Below are positions 16,780 through 25,883 of a stretch of DNA of 62,700 nucleotides, in pieces; position 1 is the first letter of the stretch; each line of letters starts with the position of its first letter. The notes beneath the pieces were generated by a model that was not told the DNA's origin, did no database searches, and worked only from the letters and a program-made list of their open reading frames with translations. Source of the stretch: Gemmatimonadetes bacterium 13_1_20CM_4_69_16 (GTDB taxonomy: Bacteria > Gemmatimonadota > Gemmatimonadetes > Gemmatimonadales > GWC2-71-9); the NCBI GenBank assembly GCA_001919865.1, contig MNIR01000064.1, positions 1 to 62,700 of the forward strand, in the 5' to 3' direction. A program made the translations under genes and the position numbers.

Positions 16780-17988
16780 CTAGTATTTCGGCGGCAGCTT
16801 CTTGTACCTCTCCAGCAGCTCCGTCTGCCTGCTCTTCAACGCAATCTCCCGCCCGCGGATCAGGACGTGCTCCACACCGGTGGTGAACTCGAACGGATCC
16901 CCCGACCACACCACGACGTTCGCCACCTTGCCCGGCTCGATCGAGCCGTAGCGGTCCGCCACCCCGAACACCTCCGCCGGCGACAGCGTCACAGCCCGCA
17001 GCGCCTGGTCCCACGACATCCCATAGGAGACGGCGTTTCCCGCCTGCTGGCGCAGATTGCGGGCGTTGTGGGTGTCGGTCTCCATCAGCACGACCTTCAC
17101 CCGGGCCTTCGCGAGCAGGGCCGCGTTCTCATAGCGGATCCCCAGGGCATCGTAGGACGGGATATTGTCCAACGGCTGGACCAGCACCGGCACGCCCGCC
17201 CGGGCAATCTCGTCGGCGATCTCCCACGCCTCGGCGACGTCCGCCAGGATGAGCTTCAGCTTGTACTCCCGCGCGATCCGGAGCGCCGTCTCGATGTCGC
17301 TCTTGCGGTTCGCGCGGGCGATCAACGGGAGCTGGCCTCGCAGCACAGGCAAGAGGGCTTCCAAGTCCGCTGCGGATGCCGAGAGCGGCTGGATCTGGGC
17401 GCGGCCGTAATCCGCCTTGCGGCGGCCATACTCGAGCGCGTCGTTGAACACCCGCCGCAGCCGCTGGGCCAGGCCGGCCCGCGAGCCGCCCGCTTCATCT
17501 TTTCCGTCCTCGTTCAAGCGAGCCACCATCCCGACCGGCGACTTGACGAGCATCTGCTCGATGGTCCCGCCGTCCAGGTCCACCAGCACCGCCTGTCCGC
17601 TGATGAGGTGACCTTCCGGCGCAGCCAGCGTCGTCGTGACCCCCTCGACGCGCGTGACCGGGATGAGCATCGAGGCGGGGTTCAAACCCTCGGCTACGTT
17701 GAAGGCGGCCGCGACGGTGTCGCCGCTCAGCGAACCCTCGCGGGTGCCGCTCACGGCGCTGATCTCGACGAGGCCCATCTGGCCGCCCCCGTCGATCAAC
17801 CCCGGGGTGACCCACTTGCCCGCCGCATCGATGCGCGTGGCATCGGATGGGACGGCCACATTGATCCCCACCGCCGCGATCTTGCCGTCGCGGATCAGGA
17901 CGGTGGCGTTGGCGATCTTCGGGCCGGAGACCGGATAGACCGTCCCGCCCGTGATGGCGATCGTCTGTGCGAGCAGGACCGCGATCAT
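16780..17988 (-). CDS. Imidazolonepropionase-like amidohydrolase lacking the HxH metal motif
   Basis: The 402-residue protein begins with a short hydrophobic stretch (MIAVLLAQTIAITGG) and has the amidohydrolase frame: early beta-sandwich GGTVYPVSGPKIANATVLIRDG, then WVTPGLIDGGGQMG, and the closing SIEPGKVANVVVWSGDPFE. The segment after TPGLID normally reads HxH and holds the metals. Here it is GGGQ, so catalysis in the usual way is doubtful. The gene overlaps the end of the M16-amidohydrolase fusion (ATGA), whose own amidohydrolase domain keeps HSH. The two probably work as an active/degenerate pair. It is the last gene of the minus-strand operon. Confidence 0.8.
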   Translation of the reverse strand: MIAVLLAQTIAITGGTVYPVSGPKIANATVLIRDGKIAAVGINVAVPSDATRIDAAGKWVTPGLIDGGGQMGLVEISAVSGTREGSLSGDTVAAAFNVAEGLNPASMLIPVTRVEGVTTTLAAPEGHLISGQAVLVDLDGGTIEQMLVKSPVGMVARLNEDGKDEAGGSRAGLAQRLRRVFNDALEYGRRKADYGRAQIQPLSASAADLEALLPVLRGQLPLIARANRKSDIETALRIAREYKLKLILADVAEAWEIADEIARAGVPVLVQPLDNIPSYDALGIRYENAALLAKARVKVVLMETDTHNARNLRQQAGNAVSYGMSWDQALRAVTLSPAEVFGVADRYGSIEPGKVANVVVWSGDPFEFTTGVEHVLIRGREIALKSRQTELLERYKKLPPKY

Positions 17989-20900
17989 CGGTCGCTCCCC
18001 GGTGGCGGCTCCTGGCCCAGCTGGAAATCGGTGCGGGGCTGGTGCGCCGGATCGTTGCGGTCGTACACGAGCCAGCCGTCGTTGTAGACCTGGACCGCCT
18101 TGGAGTAGACGGAGAAGGGGTCGCCCGACCAGACCACCACGTCGGCCATCTTGCCGGGCTCGAGCGTGCCGACGATCGAATCGAGCCCGAGCGTCCACGC
18201 CGGGTTGACCGTGATCCAGCGCAGCGCCTGATCCCGCGTGATCGGGATGCCGGCGCGCACGCCGGCGTACATCGCCTTCGCGGCTTCCTGGTTCAGCCGT
18301 TGAATGCCGCTCGGGCTGTCCGAGTGGATCAAGGGGCGCCCGCCCGCCTGCTGGTTGAGTGCGGCGTTCTGCTGGATCCCGTCCATCGCCTCTTCCTTGA
18401 AGCCCCACCAATCCGCCCACACCGACACCGAAGTGCCTTCCTTGGCGAGCAGGTCAGCGATCTTGTAGGACTCGACCGCGTGGTGGAACGACCGAATCTT
18501 GAAGCCGAATTCGTGGGCCAGGTCGAGCATCTGCGCCATCTCGTCGGCGCGGTAGCAGTGGTTCTGGACGTAGATGTTGCCGCGCAGCCCCTCGGCGAGC
18601 GTCTCGAGCCGCAGGTTCCGCTCGGGAGGATCACCCTTGTTGTCCTTGTTCCAGGCGTCCCAGCGGCGGCGGTACGCCTCCGCCTGACTGAACGCACCGC
18701 GGTAGCCGGCCATGTTGCCCATCCGGGTCGAGGGTCCACCGCGTTTGCCATAGACCCGTTTGGGATTCTCCCCGCACGCCATCTTGAGGCCATAGTGGGC
18801 GCCGGGGAACTTCATCTCCTGCACCGTGCGGGCGGGGATCAGCTTCAAGATCGCGCTGCGGCCGCCGATCAGGTTGGCCGACCCGGGAAGCGCCTGGATC
18901 GTGGTGATGCCGCCCGCGATGGCGAGGGGCACCTGCGGATCCTGAGGCCAGAACGAGTGCTCGGCCCAGACCTCGGCGGTGACGGGGTTCGTCGCCTCGT
19001 TGCCGTCCGACTCGGCATCGGTGCCTGGCGCGGCGTACACGCCGAGGTGCGAGTGGTCGTCGATCAGCCCCGGCGTGACGTACTTGCCGGTGCCGTCCAC
19101 CACGACCGCGTCGGCGGGACTCTCGACCCTCGGCCCAACCGCAACGATCCGGCCGTCTTTGAACAGGATCGACCCGTTCGCGATTTCCTGACCCGTGGCG
19201 GTCAGGATGGTCGCGTTGCGAATGACGACCGGCGGGTTCGCGTGCCGTCGATAGGTCGAGGGGTACTGGGCGCGCTCCACGCTCAAACTCTCCGCCGCCG
19301 TTTGGCCCAGGTACTCTGTCTTCACTACGCGGCGCGGCGCGGCCGCGCTTACATACACGGTGAACGGCACGCGCGACCCGGTGACGGCGATGCGGTACGC
19401 TTGGAACGTGCCGGCGGGAACGACGACGCTCTCGAGCGCTCCGACCTTGAACGTGAGCGCCTTCACGGTGCCGTCGCTGGGCGAGTAGAAGCTCACGGTG
19501 AAGCTCTTCCCCACCTCCAGCGGGAACGCGGGGACCACGAACGGGACGGCATCCTCGTCCAACGTCCCCGGGGGCAGCACGGTGTCGACGTCGAACTGTT
19601 TCATGCTCCCGTCCGGCTGGGGAGCGGCGCTGCGCCCTTTCACACGTCCGTGGTCGTAGGTGAGATGTGCCTCGCCGCGCTGCCCCTGCTGGACCGTCAC
19701 CCGATCGAGCTGGCGGGTCGAGCCGTCCGAAGGGTCGAGCACCAGCGTGACCTGCTGCTGGAAGGCGCCTCCGCCGAGGTTGCTCTGCTCGGTATAGACG
19801 AGCGAGTCGGCCGTGCGCCGCACCGTGGCGACGTTGATCCCCACTGGGTTGCCCTGATACAGGACGCGGGAGCTGTCGTTGTGCGAGGTGAACTGTGCCG
19901 GGTCGAGCGACACCGGCGCGGTTTTCGGGTTCAGGTCGGCCACCGTCAGCGGCTTCCCGTCAACGTCCACGATCCGTACGGGCGCGATCGCCTTGAGCCG
20001 CTCGGCCAGCTGAACCGCGTCGCCCACCACGACGATGGCGAGCGCCCCGCGTCGGTACAGCCGCGTCGCCGCGGCGCGCGCCTGAAGGGCGGTGACGGCC
20101 GACAGCCGCTCTCGGTACAGCCGCAGGTAGTCGTCCCCCAACCCCAGCAGTTTGGCATTCGCTACCTGACTGGCGATCTGGCTGGGCGTCTCAATCGTGA
20201 GCGGAAACGAGCCGACCAGGAAGCCCCTCGCGGCGCCGAGCTCCGAGTCGGGTATCGCCTGGGTCCGAATGCGGTCCAGCTGGTGCAGCAATTCGCCGAG
20301 CGCGCTGTCGGTGACCTCGGTGCGCACTTCGGCGGTCGCCTGCCAATACCCCAGGCCGCGGTAGCGTCGTAGGTTGGCGTACGCGCCATACGTCCACCCC
20401 TTCTGCTCGCGCAGGATCAGGAACAGGCGAGAGTCGGCGCCGCCGCCCAGCACCTGGGTCGCGATCCGCCCCGCGTAGTAGACGGGATCCGTTGGCAGGA
20501 TCGTCGTGTTGCCCAGCACGATGTTCGCCTGCGCCGACCCGGGCCGATGTACCAGCAGGATGTCCGTCGCAGCCGTCGCCGGAGGCGGCGGCAGCGAGCG
20601 CCCGGTCGGGGGGCTGCCACGCCAGTCGCCGAACGCCTGGTCCACGAGCTCGCGCACCTGCTGGTCGGTGACGTCGCCGGCGACCACAAGCAGCGCCCCG
20701 GCGGGCCGCAGCCGCTCCGCCGCGAACAGGACCACCTCGTCCCGCGTGACGGCGTTGTAGCTCTCCCGCGTAGCGCTGCGCCCGTAGGGATTGGGACCGT
20801 AGATCTCCTTGCTGAAGAACCGCCCGGCGATGGACGCCGGCTGGGAGAGCTCCAGCGCGAGGGTCGACATTGCGCGCGTGCGCGCCAGCTCGAGCTCGCT

Positions 20901-21392
20901 TTGCGGGAAGGTGGCATGCCGGGTGACGTCCCCCAGCAGCTCGAACGCCAACGCGACCTGATCGCTCAGCACGTCGACCGAGATGGTGAGGAAATCGTCG
21001 CTGGCCGACGCCCCCAGGCTCCCGCCCACGCCTTCGATGGTGGCGGCGATTTGCTCGGCGGAACGGGTCGCCGTGCCCTTGTTGAGCAGCTCGGCCACGA
21101 GCTCCGCCAGCCCCTCCTTTCCGGGCGGGGCGTAAATCCCACCGGCGCGGAAGCTCAGGCTCACCGACACGACCGGCTGCTCGTGATGCTCGACGACCAC
21201 GAGCTGCAACCCGCTCGCGAGCGTGGCCTCCTTGAAGGGCGGGAAGCGCACGGGCGAGAGCGGGGTGGGGCGAGGGGGCGTGGTGGGGAAGGCCTGGGCG
21301 GACAGGTGGAATGACGGAACGATGGAAAGGAAGACGACCAGCGTGGTCACCCGTTCCACCTTTCCAACGTTCCATCGTTCCATAGCTCTCAC
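17985..21392 (-). CDS. Fusion: inactive M16 peptidase, DUF3108-like domain and amidohydrolase
   Basis: This 1135-residue protein has three parts. Residues about 15-33 form a signal peptide (VTTLVVFLSIVPSFHLSAQ). Residues about 48-485 are an M16 peptidase in which the zinc motif HxxEH has become ELVAE, so this half is catalytically dead. Residues about 490-715 are a beta-rich DUF3108-like domain resembling the product of 22750-23496. Residues about 720-1135 are an amidohydrolase with an intact DDHSHLG metal motif and HSDSPSG near the end. The GTG start at 21392 overlaps the stop of the active M16 gene; an ATG at 21383 is also possible. A frame-joining sequencing error is unlikely because the frame is open throughout. 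No such three-part fusion is known to me. Confidence 0.85.
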   Translation of the reverse strand: MRAMERWNVGKVERVTTLVVFLSIVPSFHLSAQAFPTTPPRPTPLSPVRFPPFKEATLASGLQLVVVEHHEQPVVSVSLSFRAGGIYAPPGKEGLAELVAELLNKGTATRSAEQIAATIEGVGGSLGASASDDFLTISVDVLSDQVALAFELLGDVTRHATFPQSELELARTRAMSTLALELSQPASIAGRFFSKEIYGPNPYGRSATRESYNAVTRDEVVLFAAERLRPAGALLVVAGDVTDQQVRELVDQAFGDWRGSPPTGRSLPPPPATAATDILLVHRPGSAQANIVLGNTTILPTDPVYYAGRIATQVLGGGADSRLFLILREQKGWTYGAYANLRRYRGLGYWQATAEVRTEVTDSALGELLHQLDRIRTQAIPDSELGAARGFLVGSFPLTIETPSQIASQVANAKLLGLGDDYLRLYRERLSAVTALQARAAATRLYRRGALAIVVVGDAVQLAERLKAIAPVRIVDVDGKPLTVADLNPKTAPVSLDPAQFTSHNDSSRVLYQGNPVGINVATVRRTADSLVYTEQSNLGGGAFQQQVTLVLDPSDGSTRQLDRVTVQQGQRGEAHLTYDHGRVKGRSAAPQPDGSMKQFDVDTVLPPGTLDEDAVPFVVPAFPLEVGKSFTVSFYSPSDGTVKALTFKVGALESVVVPAGTFQAYRIAVTGSRVPFTVYVSAAAPRRVVKTEYLGQTAAESLSVERAQYPSTYRRHANPPVVIRNATILTATGQEIANGSILFKDGRIVAVGPRVESPADAVVVDGTGKYVTPGLIDDHSHLGVYAAPGTDAESDGNEATNPVTAEVWAEHSFWPQDPQVPLAIAGGITTIQALPGSANLIGGRSAILKLIPARTVQEMKFPGAHYGLKMACGENPKRVYGKRGGPSTRMGNMAGYRGAFSQAEAYRRRWDAWNKDNKGDPPERNLRLETLAEGLRGNIYVQNHCYRADEMAQMLDLAHEFGFKIRSFHHAVESYKIADLLAKEGTSVSVWADWWGFKEEAMDGIQQNAALNQQAGGRPLIHSDSPSGIQRLNQEAAKAMYAGVRAGIPITRDQALRWITVNPAWTLGLDSIVGTLEPGKMADVVVWSGDPFSVYSKAVQVYNDGWLVYDRNDPAHQPRTDFQLGQEPPPGSDR
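21306..21383. repeat. Octad-unit inverted repeat encoding the signal peptide of the fusion protein
   Basis: The right arm is four 8-mers (CGTTCCAC, CTTTCCAA, CGTTCCAT, CGTTCCAT) and the left arm is three (TGGAATGA, CGGAACGA, TGGAAAGG). The arms pair over 25 positions with four mismatches around a loop of about 28 nt. Read on the minus strand, one arm encodes the charged n-region (MERWNVGKVERV) and the other the end of the hydrophobic core (LSIVPSFHLS). The units match those of the element in radA. Confidence 0.8.
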
Positions 21393-22753
21393 TTCGTCGC
21401 CCCCGAATCCGTCGGCGCCACTTTCGGCCGCACGCTGACGATGACGGCATTCGCCGGGTCGAGGTACTTCGTCGCGACGCGCCGAATGTCGGCGGCGGAC
21501 ACGGCGAGGTAGCGATCGAGGTCAGCGTTGATTTCGGCGATGGACCCGTGGAACAGCCCGTAGTGCTGCAGCGCCTCCGCCCGCCCGAAGCTCGTCTCCC
21601 GCTCGTGGATGAAGTCGGCGCGGAAGGTGTTGCGCGCGCGGGTCAGCTCATCGGCCGTGACGCCGGCGGCGCGAACGCTGTCGAGCTGGGCGCCGATCAG
21701 GCTGTCCAGCGCTTGCACGCGGACACCCTGGTTCGCGATGCCGTAGGCGACGAGCACGCCCGGGCCGTGTCGCTCGGTCAGCGCGAACATCCCCGCCTGC
21801 AGCGCGGCTTTCTCCCGTCGCACCACGCCGACGTTGAGCCGGGAGCTCTCCCCCTGGCCGAGGATCACGTTGAGCAGCTCGACGGCGGGGAGGTCCGGGT
21901 CGGTGTGGGGCGGCAGCCGGTACACGCGGAACGCCGCGGCCAGGTTGGCGTGCTCGTCCTGCACGTCGCGCCGCATCGTGCCGGGCGCCAGCTTGTAGTC
22001 GCAGCTCACGAGCGGTGGGGCCGGCTGGCTGGGGATGTCGGCGAAGTATTGGTTCACGAGCCGCCGCAGCTCGACTGGCCGGAAGTCGCCCACCACGACC
22101 AAGGTGGCGTTGTTGGGCGCGTAGTAGGTGCGGAAGAACGCCTGCACGTTTTCCAGCTTCGCGTCGTCCAAGTCCTCCATCGAGCCGATGGTGGAGTGCG
22201 CGTAGGCGAAGCAGGTGGCGCTGTCGAACGGCAAGATGATGGCGTTCCGGAACGTGGGCGCGTACGGTTGGTTGTCGACGCGCAGTCGCTTCTCTTCCTT
22301 CACCGTCGCGCGCTGGTTCTCCAGGTTCTCCTGGGTCACCGCGAGGGAGCGCATCCGGTCCGCCTCGAGCCAGAGCGCGAGATTCAGCCGGTTGGACGGA
22401 ATGGTCTCGTAGTAGTTCGTGTAGTCGTCGTGCGTGGAGCCGTTGAGCGTGCCGCCGGCGCGCTCCACCAGCTGGAAGTGCTCGCTTTTCTTCACGTGCG
22501 CCGACCCCTGGAACATCATGTGCTCGAACAGGTGAGCGAAGCCGGAGCGGCCGGGGCGCTCGTTGCGGGCGCCCGCGTGGTACCAGAGATCCACCGTCAC
22601 GACGGGGGTCGAGTGGTCCTCCGAGTACACCACGCGCAAGCCGTTGGGCATCGCAAAGGACTCGTAGCTGATCCGGCCGGCCTGGCCGGCGAGCATCACC
22701 GGTGCGCCGGCGGCGAGTAACCCGACGAGGAGTCCGACAGCCCGTGGGCTCAT
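21389..22753 (-). CDS. Secreted zinc peptidase, M16 family (active subunit)
   Basis: The 454-residue protein has a signal peptide (VGLLVGLLAAGAPVMLAGQA) and the inverted zinc motif HLFEH in FAHLFEHMMFQGSAH (about residue 75), with the third ligand glutamate in ATVKEEKRLR. M16 peptidases usually act as pairs of an active and an inactive half. The inactive half here is the N-terminal part of the fusion protein encoded directly downstream (GTGA overlap). It starts within the stop of the DUF3108-like gene. Confidence 0.92.
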   Translation of the reverse strand: MSPRAVGLLVGLLAAGAPVMLAGQAGRISYESFAMPNGLRVVYSEDHSTPVVTVDLWYHAGARNERPGRSGFAHLFEHMMFQGSAHVKKSEHFQLVERAGGTLNGSTHDDYTNYYETIPSNRLNLALWLEADRMRSLAVTQENLENQRATVKEEKRLRVDNQPYAPTFRNAIILPFDSATCFAYAHSTIGSMEDLDDAKLENVQAFFRTYYAPNNATLVVVGDFRPVELRRLVNQYFADIPSQPAPPLVSCDYKLAPGTMRRDVQDEHANLAAAFRVYRLPPHTDPDLPAVELLNVILGQGESSRLNVGVVRREKAALQAGMFALTERHGPGVLVAYGIANQGVRVQALDSLIGAQLDSVRAAGVTADELTRARNTFRADFIHERETSFGRAEALQHYGLFHGSIAEINADLDRYLAVSAADIRRVATKYLDPANAVIVSVRPKVAPTDSGATK

Positions 22754-23496
22754 TCGGGCGACGGCACCACGGGACCGGTCCCGGCCAACTGGAATGAGAA
22801 GGCACCGTCCAGCGTCTCGCCCTTAACGACGCGGCGCGGGCCGGTGCGCGCGGTGAAGACGCGAAAGCCCCCGCTCACGAGGGGCAGCACGTCGAACCGG
22901 CCCGCCGGAACCTGGATCGTGACCGGCGCTTCCGCGACGAAGCTGAGTACCCCGATCGAGTCGCCGAACTCACTGTAGGCCGGGGTCGCGAGCGAGTCGC
23001 CGGGAGCGACGTTCGCGACCGCGGCGGCGATGAAAATGTAGTCGGACAGTACGGTGCCGCGGGGCAGGGGCCGGCCGACGGGAATGATCTTCACCTCGCC
23101 GTCGCGCGTGCCCACGCGGCGCCGGCCGCCGATCTCCCCGCGCTTCACCTCCAGGTCGTGCTCGACCATGATGGTGTCGCTCGTGGGGGAAAACAGATCG
23201 ATGTGGTGGAACGTGGCAATCGGCTCACCGGTGAGACGGTTCAGCACGACCCGCAGGCTCTCCTGCTCGACCGGCCGGAACTCGGAGCGCGCGGTGTAGA
23301 GGATCCGCTGGGTCATTTCGAGCGGCCGGATCTCGTACTGCCAGACCGCATAGCCCCGCTCGGCGCCGCGCAAGAAGAACACGAACGAATCCCGCTTGGC
23401 GGTCAGGCCCTCGAGATCGAACCGGAGCGGCTTGGGAGACGCCTGCGCCGCGAGCGGATAGGGGTTAGCGAGCAGCAGGAAACAGAGCCAGCGCAT
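22750..23496 (-). CDS. Exported DUF3108-like protein
   Basis: The 248-residue protein has a signal peptide (MRWLCFLLLANPYPLAAQA) and a beta-rich body. Key segments such as GRPLPRGTVLSDYIF, VTIQVPAGRFDVLPLV and TGPRRVVKGETLD line up with PPGTLDEDAVPFVV, VVVPAGTFQAYRI and AAPRRVVKTEYLG of the middle domain of the fusion protein at 17985-21392. The two are therefore related by duplication. Function is unknown; DUF3108-type proteins are exported beta-sandwich proteins. It overlaps the upstream amidohydrolase gene by 32 nt. Confidence 0.75.
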   Translation of the reverse strand: MRWLCFLLLANPYPLAAQASPKPLRFDLEGLTAKRDSFVFFLRGAERGYAVWQYEIRPLEMTQRILYTARSEFRPVEQESLRVVLNRLTGEPIATFHHIDLFSPTSDTIMVEHDLEVKRGEIGGRRRVGTRDGEVKIIPVGRPLPRGTVLSDYIFIAAAVANVAPGDSLATPAYSEFGDSIGVLSFVAEAPVTIQVPAGRFDVLPLVSGGFRVFTARTGPRRVVKGETLDGAFSFQLAGTGPVVPSPE

Positions 23497-24340
23497 TGGT
23501 CTCGAGGATGGCCTTTCGGTGCGCGTCGCTGAGCGGCAGCGCGACGAACTGAGCGATGTTCTGCCGCATGTCCTTCACACCCGGGCTCGGCCAGTCCGTG
23601 CCCCAGAGAACCCGGTCGGCCACTTCGGGCAGGCGCGGAAAGTACTCCAACAAGCGGGCGGGCGGAATCCCGGAGACGTCGAGCCAGACGCGCGGGTGGC
23701 GTCGCAGAATGAAGAACGCCTCCTCCATGTACAGCGGCCGGCCGCCGTGCGCCATCACGATCGCAAGATTCGGGAAGTCGATCGCGACATCGTCGAGCTC
23801 CATCGGATTCCCGAACTTGGAGCGGGCGCCGGGGAAGATGCTCGTCCCGGTGTGGATCATCACTGGTAGGGCGCGCTCCTCGCACCGCCGGTAGATCGCG
23901 CCCAGGGCGGCTAGACCGTCGACGTAGGCGTTGGCCGGAAACCCCTGATGCGGCGGATGGATCTTGACGAGCCGGAGACCCAAGTCGACGAGCCGGTCCA
24001 CGTCACCCGCCGGGTCCTTGGTGTAGCGCGGATGCACTCCGCCATACGGCAACAAGCGCTCGGGGTTGGCTCGGGCGTACCGCGCCGCGAAGGCGTTGGT
24101 GGCGTCCGTGAACCCCATGATGTCGGGCGAGGGATAGTTGACCAGGCCCACCCGCCACACGCCGGCGCGGTCCATGACCTCGAGCAGCGCGCGAGGATCC
24201 TCCATCAGCTGGATCAACCGGTCCCGCTGGGCCGCCGCCTCGCCGCGCCACATTACGTCGAGCACGGCTGGCTTGAGCTCGCGCCACGGCTGGATGTGAA
24301 TGTGGACGTCGGTGATGCGGTCGAACCCAGCGATCATCAC
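23465..24340 (-). CDS. Amidohydrolase family 2 protein (TIM-barrel metal hydrolase)
   Basis: The 291-residue protein has the metal-binding DVHIHIQP at the N-terminus, the histidines of VKIHPPHQGFP, PVMIHTGTS and VMAHGG, and the aspartate in WGTDWPSPG near the end. This is the pattern of the PF04909 family, which includes decarboxylases such as ACMSD and gamma-resorcylate decarboxylase, and hydrolases. No signal peptide is seen. Its place after 3-hydroxyacyl-CoA dehydrogenase suggests a part in ring-compound catabolism, but the substrate cannot be named. The start may be the second ATG (24337). Confidence 0.85.
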   Translation of the reverse strand: MMIAGFDRITDVHIHIQPWRELKPAVLDVMWRGEAAAQRDRLIQLMEDPRALLEVMDRAGVWRVGLVNYPSPDIMGFTDATNAFAARYARANPERLLPYGGVHPRYTKDPAGDVDRLVDLGLRLVKIHPPHQGFPANAYVDGLAALGAIYRRCEERALPVMIHTGTSIFPGARSKFGNPMELDDVAIDFPNLAIVMAHGGRPLYMEEAFFILRRHPRVWLDVSGIPPARLLEYFPRLPEVADRVLWGTDWPSPGVKDMRQNIAQFVALPLSDAHRKAILETNALALFPAAR

Positions 24341-25194
24341 TCGCTCCAGGTGTAGAACCCCTTGCCCGCCTTCTTACCGAGCTCACCCCGGGCGACCTTG
24401 TCCCGCAGAATCTTGGGCGGCTCGAACTGGGGCTCCTCGAGAGTGCGGTACAGGTAGTCGGCGATGGCGAGCCGCACGTCCAGTCCCACCAGGTCGGTGA
24501 GCTTGAGCGGGCCCATCGGGTGGTTGTAGCCGAGCTCCATAGCTTTGTCGATGTCCTCGGCCGATGCGACGCCCTGTTCCAGCATTCGCATTGCCTCGAG
24601 GCCGAGCGTGACACCGAGGCGACTCGAGGCGAAGCCGGGAGAGTCCTGCACGACGATCGGCTCCTTGCCGAGCTGCCGGGCGAAGGCGACGGCCCGGTCC
24701 ACCGCGAGCGGCGCGGCGCGCTCATGGGTCACGATCTCGACGAGCTTCATGGCGTGCACCGGGTTGAAGAAGTGCATGCCGACGACGCGCTCCGGCGCGC
24801 GCACGCCAGCGGCGATCGCCCCGACGGAGAGCGACGAGGTGTTGCTCGCCAGCAGCGCACCCGGCGGTGCGGTGCGCTCGAGCTCGGCGAAGAGACGCTG
24901 CTTCACGGCGAGATCTTCAACGATCGCTTCGATCACGACGTCGGCGGCGCGCACCGCGGGCTCGAGCTCGACTGCCGTGTGCAGCCGCCGCTCCACGCCC
25001 GCCCGCTCGCCGTCCGAGATCTTGCCCCGTTTCACGCCCGCGGCGAGCAGCTCGCCGATCCGCTGCAGTGCGCGCGGCAACGCGTCGGACCAGCTGTCCG
25101 TCAGGACCACCTCGCACCCGGCGAGGGCCGCCGCATAAGCGATCCCATGACCCATCGTCCCCGCTCCGACGACCGCGACCCGGTGCGCGTTCAT
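24337..25194 (-). CDS. 3-hydroxyacyl-CoA dehydrogenase (PaaH/Hbd type)
   Basis: The 285-residue enzyme oxidises 3-hydroxyacyl-CoA with NAD. It starts with the Rossmann motif VAVVGAGTMGHGIAYAAALAG, shows ASNTSSLSVG, the catalytic histidine in GMHFFNPVHAMKLVE, and the C-terminal YNHPMGPLKLTDLVGLD and GKKAGKGFY. The length is that of single-domain PaaH or Hbd and not of the FadB fusion. The ATG at 25194 overlaps the gdpD-like stop by 4 nt; longer upstream frames are unrelated sequence. Confidence 0.92.
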   Translation of the reverse strand: MNAHRVAVVGAGTMGHGIAYAAALAGCEVVLTDSWSDALPRALQRIGELLAAGVKRGKISDGERAGVERRLHTAVELEPAVRAADVVIEAIVEDLAVKQRLFAELERTAPPGALLASNTSSLSVGAIAAGVRAPERVVGMHFFNPVHAMKLVEIVTHERAAPLAVDRAVAFARQLGKEPIVVQDSPGFASSRLGVTLGLEAMRMLEQGVASAEDIDKAMELGYNHPMGPLKLTDLVGLDVRLAIADYLYRTLEEPQFEPPKILRDKVARGELGKKAGKGFYTWSE

Positions 25195-25883
25195 GCGACC
25201 AGGGAATCGACGGCTTGCCGCCCGGCATCGGGGACGTTCGAGCAGATCGCATCGACGCCGAGCTCGAGCAGCCGGCGCATCTCGGCGGGATCGTCCACGG
25301 TCCAGGCGAAGAGCACCATGCCCGCCGCGTGCAGCGCGTCGACCAGCGCCGCGTCGATCATCGTACGCTCCTGCCACAGGATCGTCGCACCGGCATCCTC
25401 GAGCGCGGCGAGCGGATCGATGAGGTAGGACGAGCTCAGCGCGCCACGTCGCAGGGCGGGGCGGGCGAGGCCCAGTCGCCGCACGATGCGGTGGTCGAAG
25501 CTGTGCACGGCGTAGCCCGACGGGTTAGGCCCGTGGTCGAGCGCGTCGAACAGCCGCCCGTCGAACTGCGGCGCGAGCGACTTCACCTCGACGAACACCT
25601 GCAGCCGCGGGCCGCTCGCCTCGAGCGCCTCGGGCAGCGTCGGGATGGGCTCGCCGTTCGCGAGCCGGAACTCGCGCACCCGCTGGGCGGTGAGGTGAGG
25701 GATGCGGTGCACGCGGCCGATCGTCTCGTCGTGGTGGACGAGCAGGGCGCCGTCGGCCGAGGCGTGGATGTCCAGCTCGATCCCGTCGGCGCCCAGGGTG
25801 CCGGCCGCGCGAAACGCGGCGAGCGAGTTCTCCGGCTCGCGCGCCGACGCGCCGCGGTGCGCGATGACGAGCGCCCGGCTCAC
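25191..25883 (-). CDS. Glycerophosphodiester phosphodiesterase
   Basis: The 230-residue TIM-barrel enzyme hydrolyses glycerophosphodiesters to glycerol 3-phosphate and an alcohol. The GDPD signature is complete: AHRGASAREPENSLAAF, GADGIELDIHASADG with the metal-binding Glu and Asp, and LLVHHDETIGR. Further Glu/Lys are in FVEVKS. There is no signal peptide, so it is cytoplasmic. It is an odd member of an acyl-CoA operon, yet the 4-nt overlaps on both sides show it belongs to the unit. Confidence 0.9.
   Translation of the reverse strand: MSRALVIAHRGASAREPENSLAAFRAAGTLGADGIELDIHASADGALLVHHDETIGRVHRIPHLTAQRVREFRLANGEPIPTLPEALEASGPRLQVFVEVKSLAPQFDGRLFDALDHGPNPSGYAVHSFDHRIVRRLGLARPALRRGALSSSYLIDPLAALEDAGATILWQERTMIDAALVDALHAAGMVLFAWTVDDPAEMRRLLELGVDAICSNVPDAGRQAVDSLVA

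Noticed and set aside
17967-20372. An 801-codon open frame on the plus strand opposite the M16-amidohydrolase fusion.
   Set aside because: It is antisense to a strongly conserved coding frame, has no recognisable domain, and high GC content makes such long shadow frames common.
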